9,620 nucleotides of DNA from Candidatus Bathyarchaeota archaeon B23 (GTDB lineage: Archaea > Thermoproteota > Bathyarchaeia > TCS64 > B23), in assembly GCA_001593875.1 (NCBI GenBank), contig LUCA01000016.1, positions 1 through 9,620 of the forward strand, read 5' to 3'. Below are positions 1-5,396 of this stretch, piece by piece. Position 1 is the first letter of the stretch. Each line of letters starts with the position of its first letter. The notes below the pieces were generated by a model that was not told where the DNA came from, searched no databases, and saw nothing but the letters and a program-made list of their open reading frames with translations. A program made the translations under genes and the position numbers.

Positions 1-137
1 AGCCCTCCCCCACCACCCCCCGGGGTTGCTGACCCCCTCCGTGGAGCCCGTTTGAGGCGTGGGGAAGGGCTAGCTCCCCGGGTCCTCCCTGCCGCCGCAT
101 GATCCCTTCCGAGGCATCTGATAAATGCGTTGCGCAG
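1..137. other. Left-edge non-coding stretch with inverted repeats
   Basis: I recognise no gene here. The stretch lies 3' of the site-2 protease stop. It is very G+C rich and contains inverted repeats. AGCCCT (1-6) and CCCC (8-11) can pair with AGGGCT (66-71) and GGGG (61-64), with a single mismatch between them. Inside are a 5-bp hairpin, GGGGT (22-26) with ACCCC (32-36), and a short CTCC/GGAG hairpin at 37-46. Short open frames run off the edge on both strands (plus frame 1 ends at the TGA 100-102; minus ATG at 100-98), but neither encodes a recognisable protein. No T-tract marks an obvious archaeal terminator for the protease transcript. The region may be the edge of a structured RNA or simply G+C-rich spacer. 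Confidence 0.3.
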
Positions 138-977
138 CTAGAGGGGTATGAGGCCGAAGTTGAGGAGGCTGAGGCCGAGGTTGAGGGCGACGAGGAGCAG
201 GAAGGAGCCGGTGGCCACCTTCTCGAGGAGGGGGAGCCCCTTGGCGTCGGCGATGACCTTCAGCATCCTCCAGCCGTCCAGAGGCCTTATGGGGAGCATG
301 TTCACCATCGCTATGTTCAGCGAGAGGAAGTAGGTCCAGTGGAGGAGGTAGAGCAGCGGCGGCGGCATCCCCCTGCCGTAGAGGAGGAGGGGGAGGAGGG
401 CTGAGAGGCCGACGACGAGGTTGGAGAAGGAGCCGGCGGCGTAGACCCTCATCTGCGACAGGCTGTCGGCCGACTCCAGGGCCTCCTCATCGGGCTCCAC
501 GGCGCCTCCGAAGGTCAAGACGGCGAAGACGAGGGCCGAGGACTTGAGGGGTATCCCCTCCACGACGCACTGGACGCCGTGGGAGAGCTCGTGGATCAGG
601 ATGATGAGGCCGGCTGAGAGGAAGAACCAGGGGAGACTCGCGAACCTGACGGTGACCCCGGGGATGATGGGGACGACGGGTGAAGCCCTCTCAGGGGCGT
701 AGAAGAACCTCTGGAGATTCATCAGGAGTAGATAGGAGATGTAGAGGGTCATCCCCGGCGAGGTGGCGACCCCCATGTTCCCGACGACCCTCCACAGCCC
801 CGGGGCCGCCTCGGCTAGGCGTTCTATGAGGGAGTTGAACCTCGTCGACCTGTAGAGGGCGTAGAGGGGGTGGACCTCCAATCTACGCCCCTCCAGATTC
901 AGCAGCCTGGAGGCTAGGTAGAGGAGGGCCCAGCAGGAGGCGAGGATCACCAAGCCGATGAGGGATTCGTTCCACAA
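138..977 (-). CDS. Site-2 protease family membrane metalloprotease (M50)
   Basis: This is an intramembrane zinc metalloprotease of the S2P/M50 family, which cleaves membrane-bound substrates within or near the bilayer. The 279-residue product has a hydrophobic N-terminal segment (about 5-25), further hydrophobic stretches near 78-90 and 115-130, then HELSH (129-133), the HExxH zinc and catalytic site. Downstream lie a conserved-type A-G-S-F-S-N stretch (181-186) and N-M-L-P-I-R-P-L-D-G (226-235), where Asp234 is the third zinc ligand. Two more hydrophobic segments follow (about 187-200 and 255-275). No PDZ domain is evident, so it is a compact archaeal form. The start is TTG at 977-975; the frame is closed by TAG nine bases upstream. 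A GTG at 950-948 is an alternative, but it would cut into the first membrane segment. The gene diverges from the nucleotidyltransferase gene. Its substrate cannot be told from the sequence. Confidence 0.9.
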   Translation of the reverse strand: MWNESLIGLVILASCWALLYLASRLLNLEGRRLEVHPLYALYRSTRFNSLIERLAEAAPGLWRVVGNMGVATSPGMTLYISYLLLMNLQRFFYAPERASPVVPIIPGVTVRFASLPWFFLSAGLIILIHELSHGVQCVVEGIPLKSSALVFAVLTFGGAVEPDEEALESADSLSQMRVYAAGSFSNLVVGLSALLPLLLYGRGMPPPLLYLLHWTYFLSLNIAMVNMLPIRPLDGWRMLKVIADAKGLPLLEKVATGSFLLLVALNLGLSLLNFGLIPL

Positions 978-993
978 CCCCGGCTAGATGGAG

Positions 994-999
994 TATTAA
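994..999 (+). promoter_or_regulatory. Possible TATA-like element for the nucleotidyltransferase gene
   Basis: TATTAA on the plus strand would place initiation near 1022, just before the ATG at 1031 or at the TTG at 1022. The AT-rich CATATAAG at 1011-1018 is too close to the ATG to serve this gene unless the real start is further downstream. The element is weak and inferred from spacing. Confidence 0.25.
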
Positions 1000-1010
1000 G
1001 AAGCCTCCAC

Positions 1011-1018
1011 CATATAAG
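1011..1018 (-). promoter_or_regulatory. TATA-like box for the site-2 protease gene
   Basis: The minus strand reads CTTATATG here. That is 34-41 bp before the TTG start at 977, so initiation about 27 bp downstream would give a leader of only about 10 nt. No Shine-Dalgarno sequence precedes the TTG, which fits a nearly leaderless message. It is assigned by pattern and spacing only. Confidence 0.45.
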
Positions 1019-1030
1019 GCTTTGAGGCCG

Positions 1031-1708
1031 ATGGAGGTCGTCTACGACGAGGAGAGGTGGAGGCTGCTGAGGGAGCTGAGGGCCGAGGCCCTGGAGATGA
1101 TGAGGCCCCTGGCCCGGAGGCACATCGGGGCGACGGCCTACGGCAGCATCGCCCGGGGAGACGTCTCGCCGACGAGCGACATCGACGTCTTCATACCCAG
1201 CCCCCCAGCCCCCAGCATCCTGGAGGCCCTCATAGAGGGGGCCGGCTACGTCATCGGGGTGAGGGAGATCATCCAGGCGACGCCCTCCTACGCCGCTAAG
1301 GGCTACATCTACGTCGACGAGAGGAGGAGCTACTCCTTCCCCCTCATGGAGATGAGGACCGTCGAGAGGGAGTTCTACCACTTCGCCGGCTCCGTCACCT
1401 ACGACGAGCTGGGGCGAGACCTCAGGGTTCCAGGGGTGGATAAGAGGCTGATGCTGATAGAGCCGACGGATATGGGGCATAGGGAGAGCTCCATCCTAGG
1501 GCGGGAGGGCGTCGTCGCCAGGCTGCTGGGTGTAAGCGTCTCCACGGTGCTGGATAGGGTGAGGACGCTGACCCGTAGGAGGGAGATCGGCAGGACCGGC
1601 GTCTACGTTAAGCGGGAGCTCTCCCCCGAGGAGGGCTTCGGCGAGGTCTTGGAGGAGCTGTTGAGGTCTAAGCCTGCGATGAGGAGGAGGCTGAGGGAGT
1701 TAGACTAG
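1031..1708 (+). CDS. Predicted nucleotidyltransferase with C-terminal HTH-like segment
   Basis: This is a small archaeal protein of the DNA polymerase beta-type nucleotidyltransferase fold, probably the COG1665 group of predicted nucleotidyltransferases. Numbered from the ATG at 1031 (225 residues), the signature is G38-S39-I-A-R-G-D followed by D50-I-D52, the GS...DxD motif that binds NTP and two metal ions. Glu107 in a hydrophobic-acidic strand is a candidate third carboxylate. After a less conserved middle part, residues about 157-187 (G-R-E-G-V-V-A-R-L-L-G-V-S-V-S-T-V and on) look like a helix-turn-helix, followed by a basic C-terminus. A nucleotide-transfer domain joined to a DNA-binding-like domain suggests a regulatory role, but no substrate is known. 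An in-frame TTG at 1022 would add three residues; the ATG is preferred. Its last 9 bp overlap the convergent dnaG. Confidence 0.88.
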   Translation: MEVVYDEERWRLLRELRAEALEMMRPLARRHIGATAYGSIARGDVSPTSDIDVFIPSPPAPSILEALIEGAGYVIGVREIIQATPSYAAKGYIYVDERRSYSFPLMEMRTVEREFYHFAGSVTYDELGRDLRVPGVDKRLMLIEPTDMGHRESSILGREGVVARLLGVSVSTVLDRVRTLTRRREIGRTGVYVKRELSPEEGFGEVLEELLRSKPAMRRRLRELD

Positions 1709-2815
1709 GCCGAGGGATTTGAAGGTTCTAACCGTTATCTCCTCCGGGGGCTCGACGCCCTCGGCTACTCGTTCGGCGATGAGCATCTTGACGCCCCTCC
1801 CCCTCGCCACCTCCAGCAGCCTCCCGGTGACGATGCCGTCGAAGACGACGGCGTAGACCCCCTCGGCGGCCTTGAGCTTCTCCACCAGCTCGTTGACGGG
1901 AACCCTCTCGATCTCGCCTCCCTCCTTCGACAGCAACACCGCCTCCAGTGTCCCCCTCATCCCCTTGGCGACGTCGGATATCCTATCCAGGAGGAGGATC
2001 TCCTCCACCGGCATCCGGTTCTCCAGGGCCTCCCTGATCTCCTCCGGCGTCAGGTCCTCGACGCCCTTCCCCCTCGGCGCCCTCGCCACGTAGGTCGGCC
2101 TGGCGACCTGTAGCAGCTCCTTCAATATGAGGTCTCCACCCCTATCGCCGTCTAGGAAGGCCGTCGTCACCTTTGAGCGGGTGAGCTCCCTGATGGTCTT
2201 CGGCACCTTCACCCCCTCCAAGGCGACGACGCCTCCATAGCCGCTGCGGAGCATGTTGATGACGTCGGCCCTCCCCTCGACAATGATGAGTTCCTCGCTC
2301 TTCGCCACATCCGGCGAGGCCGTCAGGCGTTCAGGGCCATACTGGACGGGCTGGACGACGCGGTCCTCCTTCGCCACCTCCTCCAGCAGCTTCTCCAAGT
2401 CCTGGGTCTCCTTCACCACCCACTCCCTGATGAGCTCCTTCGCCCTCTCTATGATGTGCTTCCGCTTCTCCTCCCTCACATCCAGTATCCGCTCTATGGT
2501 CACCTTCGCCTCGCAGGGGCCGACTCGGTCGATGGTCTCCATCGCCGCCGCTATTATGGCCGTCTCCACCCGGTCTAGGCTGCTGGGGACGATGATCTTC
2601 CCCGTCGTCCTATCCTTCTCGGAGCGGAGGATTATATCTATCCGACCGATCTTACCCGACTTCTGAAGCTCCCTCAGCTCCAACTGCTTCGGGAAGAGGC
2701 CCTCCGTCTGGCCGAAGATGGCCCCTATCACGTCATGCTTCTCAACTACGCCCTCAACCACAAACTTGGCTTCTATTACGTACTTCACTCCTCCAGGTTT
2801 CTCCTTCTGGACCAT
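1700..2815 (-). CDS. dnaG: Archaeal DnaG-type primase / exosome-associated TOPRIM protein
   Basis: This is the archaeal DnaG homologue, 371 residues, slightly shorter than the usual 400 or so. The N-terminal region (about 10-110) is the archaeal-specific part, with hallmark stretches such as V-I-G-A-I-F-G-Q-T-E-G-L (29-40). A helical, charged linker follows (about 112-155). The TOPRIM domain (about 174-250) contains the catalytic Glu180 in I-I-V-E-G-R-A-D-V and the metal-binding D222-G-D224-R-G-G. The C-terminus has the archaeal extension. In crenarchaea this family has been reported both as an RNA primase and as a subunit of the RNA-degrading exosome, bridging to Csl4; which role dominates here cannot be seen. 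The ATG start is firmly set by a full-length Shine-Dalgarno. The stop is TAA at 1702-1700, inside the 3' end of the nucleotidyltransferase gene. The 5' leader has unusual pairing potential. Confidence 0.96.
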   Translation of the reverse strand: MVQKEKPGGVKYVIEAKFVVEGVVEKHDVIGAIFGQTEGLFPKQLELRELQKSGKIGRIDIILRSEKDRTTGKIIVPSSLDRVETAIIAAAMETIDRVGPCEAKVTIERILDVREEKRKHIIERAKELIREWVVKETQDLEKLLEEVAKEDRVVQPVQYGPERLTASPDVAKSEELIIVEGRADVINMLRSGYGGVVALEGVKVPKTIRELTRSKVTTAFLDGDRGGDLILKELLQVARPTYVARAPRGKGVEDLTPEEIREALENRMPVEEILLLDRISDVAKGMRGTLEAVLLSKEGGEIERVPVNELVEKLKAAEGVYAVVFDGIVTGRLLEVARGRGVKMLIAERVAEGVEPPEEITVRTFKSLGLV

Positions 2816-2819
2816 GATC

Positions 2820-2829
2820 GATCACCTCC
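2820..2829 (-). promoter_or_regulatory. Full-length Shine-Dalgarno of dnaG
   Basis: The minus strand reads GGAGGTGATC followed by four bases and then ATG. This is a ten-base perfect complement to the conserved 3' end of archaeal 16S rRNA. The core GGAGG lies nine bases from the start. It fixes the dnaG start and implies a transcript with a real 5' leader, unlike the apparently leaderless neighbours. Confidence 0.85.
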
Positions 2830-2980
2830 AAACACCCTATGAGCGGGGGAGTAGACTCCCATCGCCCTCGATGCGGAGTCTCGGGGGAGCTTCCCTCAGG
2901 GTCAAAGACCACTCCGCCCGCCTTGAGCGTGAGGCGCCCTATGCACCGTTGGATAACTCCCCTAAGGCAATAAAAACCTT
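2830..2980 (-). promoter_or_regulatory. Candidate dnaG 5' leader with alternative helices
   Basis: Read on the minus strand, four segments are complementary in succession. Segment 1 (2917-2911, GCGGAGT) pairs with segment 2 (2881-2873, AGACTCCGC). Segment 2 can instead pair with segment 3 (2859-2853, GGAGTCT). Segment 3, in the form GGGAG (2860-2856), can instead pair with segment 4 (2851-2847, CTCCC). Between segments 1 and 2 lie two small hairpins, GGTC-TTT-GACC and GGGA-AGC-TCCC, so the 1:2 helix would close a three-way junction. The only AT-rich candidate promoter on this strand is TTTTTATT near 2977-2970, which would put all these segments in the dnaG leader, upstream of the Shine-Dalgarno. 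The arms are short and the DNA is G+C rich, so chance is possible. Confidence 0.35.
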
Positions 2981-2992
2981 CCCGAGCGAGCA

Positions 2993-3000
2993 CTTTATTC
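2993..3000 (+). promoter_or_regulatory. TATA-like box for the GAPDH gene
   Basis: CTTTATTC lies about 26 bp before position 3022. Initiation there would give a leader of about 11 nt that still includes the GGTGA at 3023-3027. An alternative AT-rich block, AATAAAAA, lies at 2969-2976. Assignment is by spacing and composition. Confidence 0.4.
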
Positions 3001-3022
3001 GATCCCTAAGCCTACTCCCACT

Positions 3023-3027
3023 GGTGA
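3023..3027 (+). promoter_or_regulatory. Short Shine-Dalgarno fixing the TTG start of GAPDH
   Basis: GGTGA is followed by five C residues and then TTG at 3033. It matches the inner part of the archaeal Shine-Dalgarno seen before dnaG. Together with the family's typical short N-terminus before the G-I-N-G-F-G-R-I-G-R motif, it supports TTG 3033 over the far-upstream ATG that the open frame allows. Confidence 0.6.
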
Positions 3028-3032
3028 CCCCC

Positions 3033-4043
3033 TTGGCGATTAGGGTAGGTATAAACGGCTTCGGCCGCATCGGTCGAATACTCTTCAGGGCCATCCTGGA
3101 GGGGGGCTACGACATCGACGTAGTGGCCGTCAACGACCTGACGGACGCCAAGACCCTCGCCCACCTACTGAGGTATGACAGCGTCCACGGCAGGCTCGGG
3201 ATGGAGGTCTCCTCCGAGGAGAACCGGATCATCGTCGGCGGCAGGGCCATAGAGGTGCTCTCCCAGCCCGAGCCGTCGAGGCTGCCGTGGGGAGAGCTGG
3301 AGGTTCATACGGTTGTGGAGGCGACGGGGAGGTTCACCCGTAGAGAGGCGGCCGCCAAGCATCTGGAGGCCGGAGCCCAGAGGGTTTTGGTGACGGCCCC
3401 CAGCAGGGGTGCGGACGCCACCATAGTCCCAGGCGTCAACCATGAGACCTACGACCCGGGGAGGCATAGGGTCGTCAGCCTGGCTTCCTGCACCACCAAC
3501 TGTCTGGCGCCGATGGTGAAGGTGCTCCACGACCACTTCGGCGTAGAGCGAGGCCTGATGACGACGATCCACGCCTACACCAACAACCAGAGGCTGCTGG
3601 ATATGCAGCATCGAGACCTCAGGAGGGCGAGGGCGGCCGCCGTGAACATCGTCCCCACGACGACGGGGGCGGCCAGAGCCATCGGCCTGGTGCTCCCGGA
3701 GCTGGATGGTCGATTGAACGGCATGGCGATGAGGGTTCCGGTGTCAAACGTCTCCATCACCGACCTGGTGGCCCAGCTGAGTGGGGAGGCCTCGGCCGAG
3801 GAGGTGAATAAGGCCTATAGGGGGGAGGCTGAGGGAGGATTGAGGGGCATCCTGGCTTATACGGAGGAGCCCCTAGTCTCATCGGACTTCATCCACGACC
3901 CGCATTCGGTGACCATCGACGGCCTATCGACGATGGCCGTAGGCAGCCTGGTGAAGGTGGTCGGCTGGTACGACAACGAGTGGGGCTACTGTAACAGGCT
4001 GGCCTGGATGCTGGAGTATATGGCTCAGAGGGAAAGCCTCTAG
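3033..4043 (+). CDS. gap: Class I (bacterial-type) glyceraldehyde-3-phosphate dehydrogenase
   Basis: This is the phosphorylating NAD(P)-dependent GAPDH, which interconverts glyceraldehyde 3-phosphate and 1,3-bisphosphoglycerate in glycolysis/gluconeogenesis. The product is 336 residues, the usual class I length. It begins M-A-I-R-V-G-I-N-G-F-G-R-I-G-R (Rossmann loop 6-15), with Asp35 in V-N-D-L at the adenosine-ribose position. The active site is A-S-C153-T-T-N-C with the base His180 in T-I-H-A-Y-T-N. The C-terminus has the class I W-Y-D-N-E-W-G-Y motif. Most archaea instead have the distantly related class II enzyme, so this copy looks bacterial in descent. At the cofactor-selectivity pair (usually Leu-Pro in glycolytic NAD enzymes, Ala-Ser in photosynthetic dual-cofactor ones) it has Met191-Gln192, so NADP use is possible. 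Its codon use looks like its neighbours'. The open frame extends to 2718, but that part overlaps dnaG and is not family-like. Confidence 0.96.
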   Translation: MAIRVGINGFGRIGRILFRAILEGGYDIDVVAVNDLTDAKTLAHLLRYDSVHGRLGMEVSSEENRIIVGGRAIEVLSQPEPSRLPWGELEVHTVVEATGRFTRREAAAKHLEAGAQRVLVTAPSRGADATIVPGVNHETYDPGRHRVVSLASCTTNCLAPMVKVLHDHFGVERGLMTTIHAYTNNQRLLDMQHRDLRRARAAAVNIVPTTTGAARAIGLVLPELDGRLNGMAMRVPVSNVSITDLVAQLSGEASAEEVNKAYRGEAEGGLRGILAYTEEPLVSSDFIHDPHSVTIDGLSTMAVGSLVKVVGWYDNEWGYCNRLAWMLEYMAQRESL

Positions 4044-4044
4044 A

Positions 4045-5127
4045 CTACCTCGTCACCTGGAGCTCCCTAAGCCTCTCCAGGTTTTCTGGATGGCTCTTGA
4101 AGTAGCGTCTGACGGGCTCCAGTATCTTTATCATCGCCTCAGCCACCGCCATCTTCAGGTCCAGGGGGTGGAGCTCGCCGGAGGAGTAGAGCTTCCTCAG
4201 CTCCCCGTAGCTCTCGACGGTTATCGGCCCTCCATACTTTGAGGGCCGGTCGATGTCGAGGGCTCCGAGGTGGGGGAAGGCGATGAGGCGGGCGTGCTCC
4301 AGTATGGGGTTCCCCTCCACCGTCTTCGGGGGGCAGTAGGCCATCCGGTATTTCTCCCTGATGACCTCGGGCTCATCGTTCACCCAGACGGCTCCCCCCT
4401 CCACGCTCTTGGACATCTTCGTCTTTATGCTCCGGTCTACGGCCTCATCCTCGTCGAAGACCCCTGAGACCGTCTCACCCCTCAGCCCCGGGAGCAGTGG
4501 CGAGTGGAGGCAGACGGGGGTCTTGAAGCCCAGCTTCGGGGCCACATCCCTCGCCAGCATATGCACCTTCCTCTGATCCATGCCTCCGCAGGCGCAGTCG
4601 AGGTCCATGGCGAAGATGTCGCTCGCCTGCATCGCCGGATACAGCAGCCAAGCCGCCTCCACGTCGCCGACATCTAGGCTTCGCCCCATGATCGGCAGCG
4701 CCCTCTTGACTCTGCGCAGCGTCGAGTTCTTCATCACCCTCACCACCGTCGCCCAGTAGTCGCTGCCGTCGACGAGCTCCGAGGCCCAGAGGTATCGAAC
4801 CCGATCCTCGGTGAGCCCCAGAGCCTTGAAGCAGTCCTTGAAGTACTCACCCCCTACACGGATGTTCTCCAGGACTCCGCCCAGCTTGTTGTTGATCCAG
4901 CTGTGCCAGTCGGCGAGGAAGATGGTGAAGTCGAAGCCGGCCTCCACCCAGTCCAGCATCTTCCGGCCGACGATGAGGGCCGTCCCCACGTGCATGAGGC
5001 CCGAGCACTCGAAGCCCACGTAGCCCCGGGGATGCTCCGTCGTCTCTAAGAGGGTCTTTAATTCGCTGGGAGTGATGATCTCCTGGAGGTTTCGGACGCA
5101 GAGCTCGTAACGCCTCTCCGGGTCCAA
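4045..5127 (-). CDS. tyrS: Tyrosyl-tRNA synthetase (archaeal type)
   Basis: This is a class I aminoacyl-tRNA synthetase that charges tRNA-Tyr in the cytosol. The 360-residue product aligns along its full length with archaeal TyrRS. Tyr36 in G-Y-V-G-F-E-C-S-G precedes the HIGH equivalent H46-V-G-T49, where the last His is Thr. Tyrosine-binding residues Tyr163, Gln167 and Asp170 lie in Y-P-A-M-Q-A-S-D-I, and Gln185 in G-G-M-D-Q-R-K. K237-M-S-K-S241 is the second nucleotide-binding signature. The C-terminal part (about 275-350, with E-L-H-P-L-D-L-K) is the small anticodon-binding region of archaeal/eukaryal enzymes. The start is TTG at 5127-5125; a stop lies two codons upstream, and the N-terminal sequence matches the family from this point. 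The stop lies one base from the convergent GAPDH stop. A TATA-like box sits about 35-42 bp upstream. Confidence 0.95.
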   Translation of the reverse strand: MDPERRYELCVRNLQEIITPSELKTLLETTEHPRGYVGFECSGLMHVGTALIVGRKMLDWVEAGFDFTIFLADWHSWINNKLGGVLENIRVGGEYFKDCFKALGLTEDRVRYLWASELVDGSDYWATVVRVMKNSTLRRVKRALPIMGRSLDVGDVEAAWLLYPAMQASDIFAMDLDCACGGMDQRKVHMLARDVAPKLGFKTPVCLHSPLLPGLRGETVSGVFDEDEAVDRSIKTKMSKSVEGGAVWVNDEPEVIREKYRMAYCPPKTVEGNPILEHARLIAFPHLGALDIDRPSKYGGPITVESYGELRKLYSSGELHPLDLKMAVAEAMIKILEPVRRYFKSHPENLERLRELQVTR

Positions 5128-5147
5128 GGTCTAACCCCATCAACGAA

Positions 5148-5163
5148 AGGCCTCGAGAGGCCT
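5148..5163. repeat. Near-perfect palindrome upstream of tyrS
   Basis: AGGCCTC (5148-5154) and GAGGCCT (5157-5163) form a 7-bp inverted repeat around a two-base centre. It lies between the tyrS start codon and its TATA-like box and overlaps the box's edge, where a repressor would block initiation. It could be an operator or chance; no second copy is seen in the window. Confidence 0.4.
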
Positions 5164-5169
5164 ATAAGG
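5161..5169 (-). promoter_or_regulatory. TATA-like box for tyrS
   Basis: The minus strand reads CCTTATAGG. Initiation about 27 bp downstream would fall near 5138, leaving a leader of about 10 nt before the TTG at 5127. There is no convincing Shine-Dalgarno, consistent with a near-leaderless message. The element also reads as a weaker TATA-like box on the plus strand, CCTATAAGG. Confidence 0.45.
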
Positions 5170-5174
5170 TTTGA

Positions 5175-5364
5175 GGGCGGGCGCCCCTGTCCCTCGCAAC
5201 AAACCCTCAGCCTCACAGCTGGGGTCATCGCCCCCCTCAGCCGAGCTCTCTGGGATGCGAGGCTTTCTGACGCCCGCCCCGCCCGCCTGTCCCATGCATG
5301 GGTAACCCACCCCTCATGGCCGCCTCAGGGGAGTCCGTCTACATGGGTGTCGGCTGCGGCGGGC
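5175..5364. other. Two adjacent nested inverted-repeat structures, possible ncRNA or leader
   Basis: This fills most of the 269-bp gap between the PLP gene and tyrS and encodes no plausible protein. Structure one: GGGCGGGCG (5175-5183) pairs with CGCCCGCCC (5271-5279), and inside it CCTCGCA (5192-5198) pairs with TGCGAGG (5256-5262). The two helices are separated by 8 nt on each side. The apical part can form GGGG/CCCC (5221-5224, 5231-5234). Structure two: GCCCGCC (5281-5287) pairs with GGCGGGC (5358-5364), enclosing ACCCA (5305-5309)/TGGGT (5344-5348) and CCCCT (5310-5314)/AGGGG (5327-5331), plus the perfect 12-bp palindrome CCCATGCATGGG (5291-5302). CCCTCAGCC is repeated at 5204-5212 and 5234-5242. 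It is not a tRNA, 5S, SRP or RNase P RNA that I can recognise. It could be an untranslated leader, a small RNA gene or a mobile-repeat remnant. Confidence 0.4.
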
Positions 5365-5396
5365 ATGAGAAATAGGGGGGAGGGCCATTTTAACCT

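Noticed and set aside
947..1480. A 177-codon minus-strand frame opposite the nucleotidyltransferase
   Set aside because: It overlaps a gene with clear catalytic motifs, and its translation is Pro/His/Asp-rich without domain features.
2873..2917. A hammerhead-type ribozyme in the dnaG leader (three helices and a CTGA)
   Set aside because: The core does not carry CTGANGA and GAAA in the required positions; only the general three-helix shape is similar.
2718..3032. A 105-codon N-terminal extension of the GAPDH frame
   Set aside because: It overlaps the start of dnaG and the intergenic region, is unlike any GAPDH N-terminus, and the GGTGA-TTG at 3023-3035 gives the family-typical start.
4986..4994. 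Loss of the last His of the HIGH motif in TyrRS as a sign of inactivation
   Set aside because: The form H-V-G-T is tolerated in archaeal TyrRS, and all tyrosine-binding residues and KMSKS are intact.
5199..5255. A complete archaeal C/D box guide RNA on the minus strand
   Set aside because: D'-like, C'-like and D-like elements are present, but there is no RTGATGA box C upstream, so it is kept only as a remark within the structured-region finding.
5175..5279. A tRNA-Sec with a 9-bp acceptor stem, suggested by the 9-bp arms next to a SelA-like gene
   Set aside because: There is no T-arm with a TTCRA-type loop, no recognisable D-arm and no anticodon arm in the right place.
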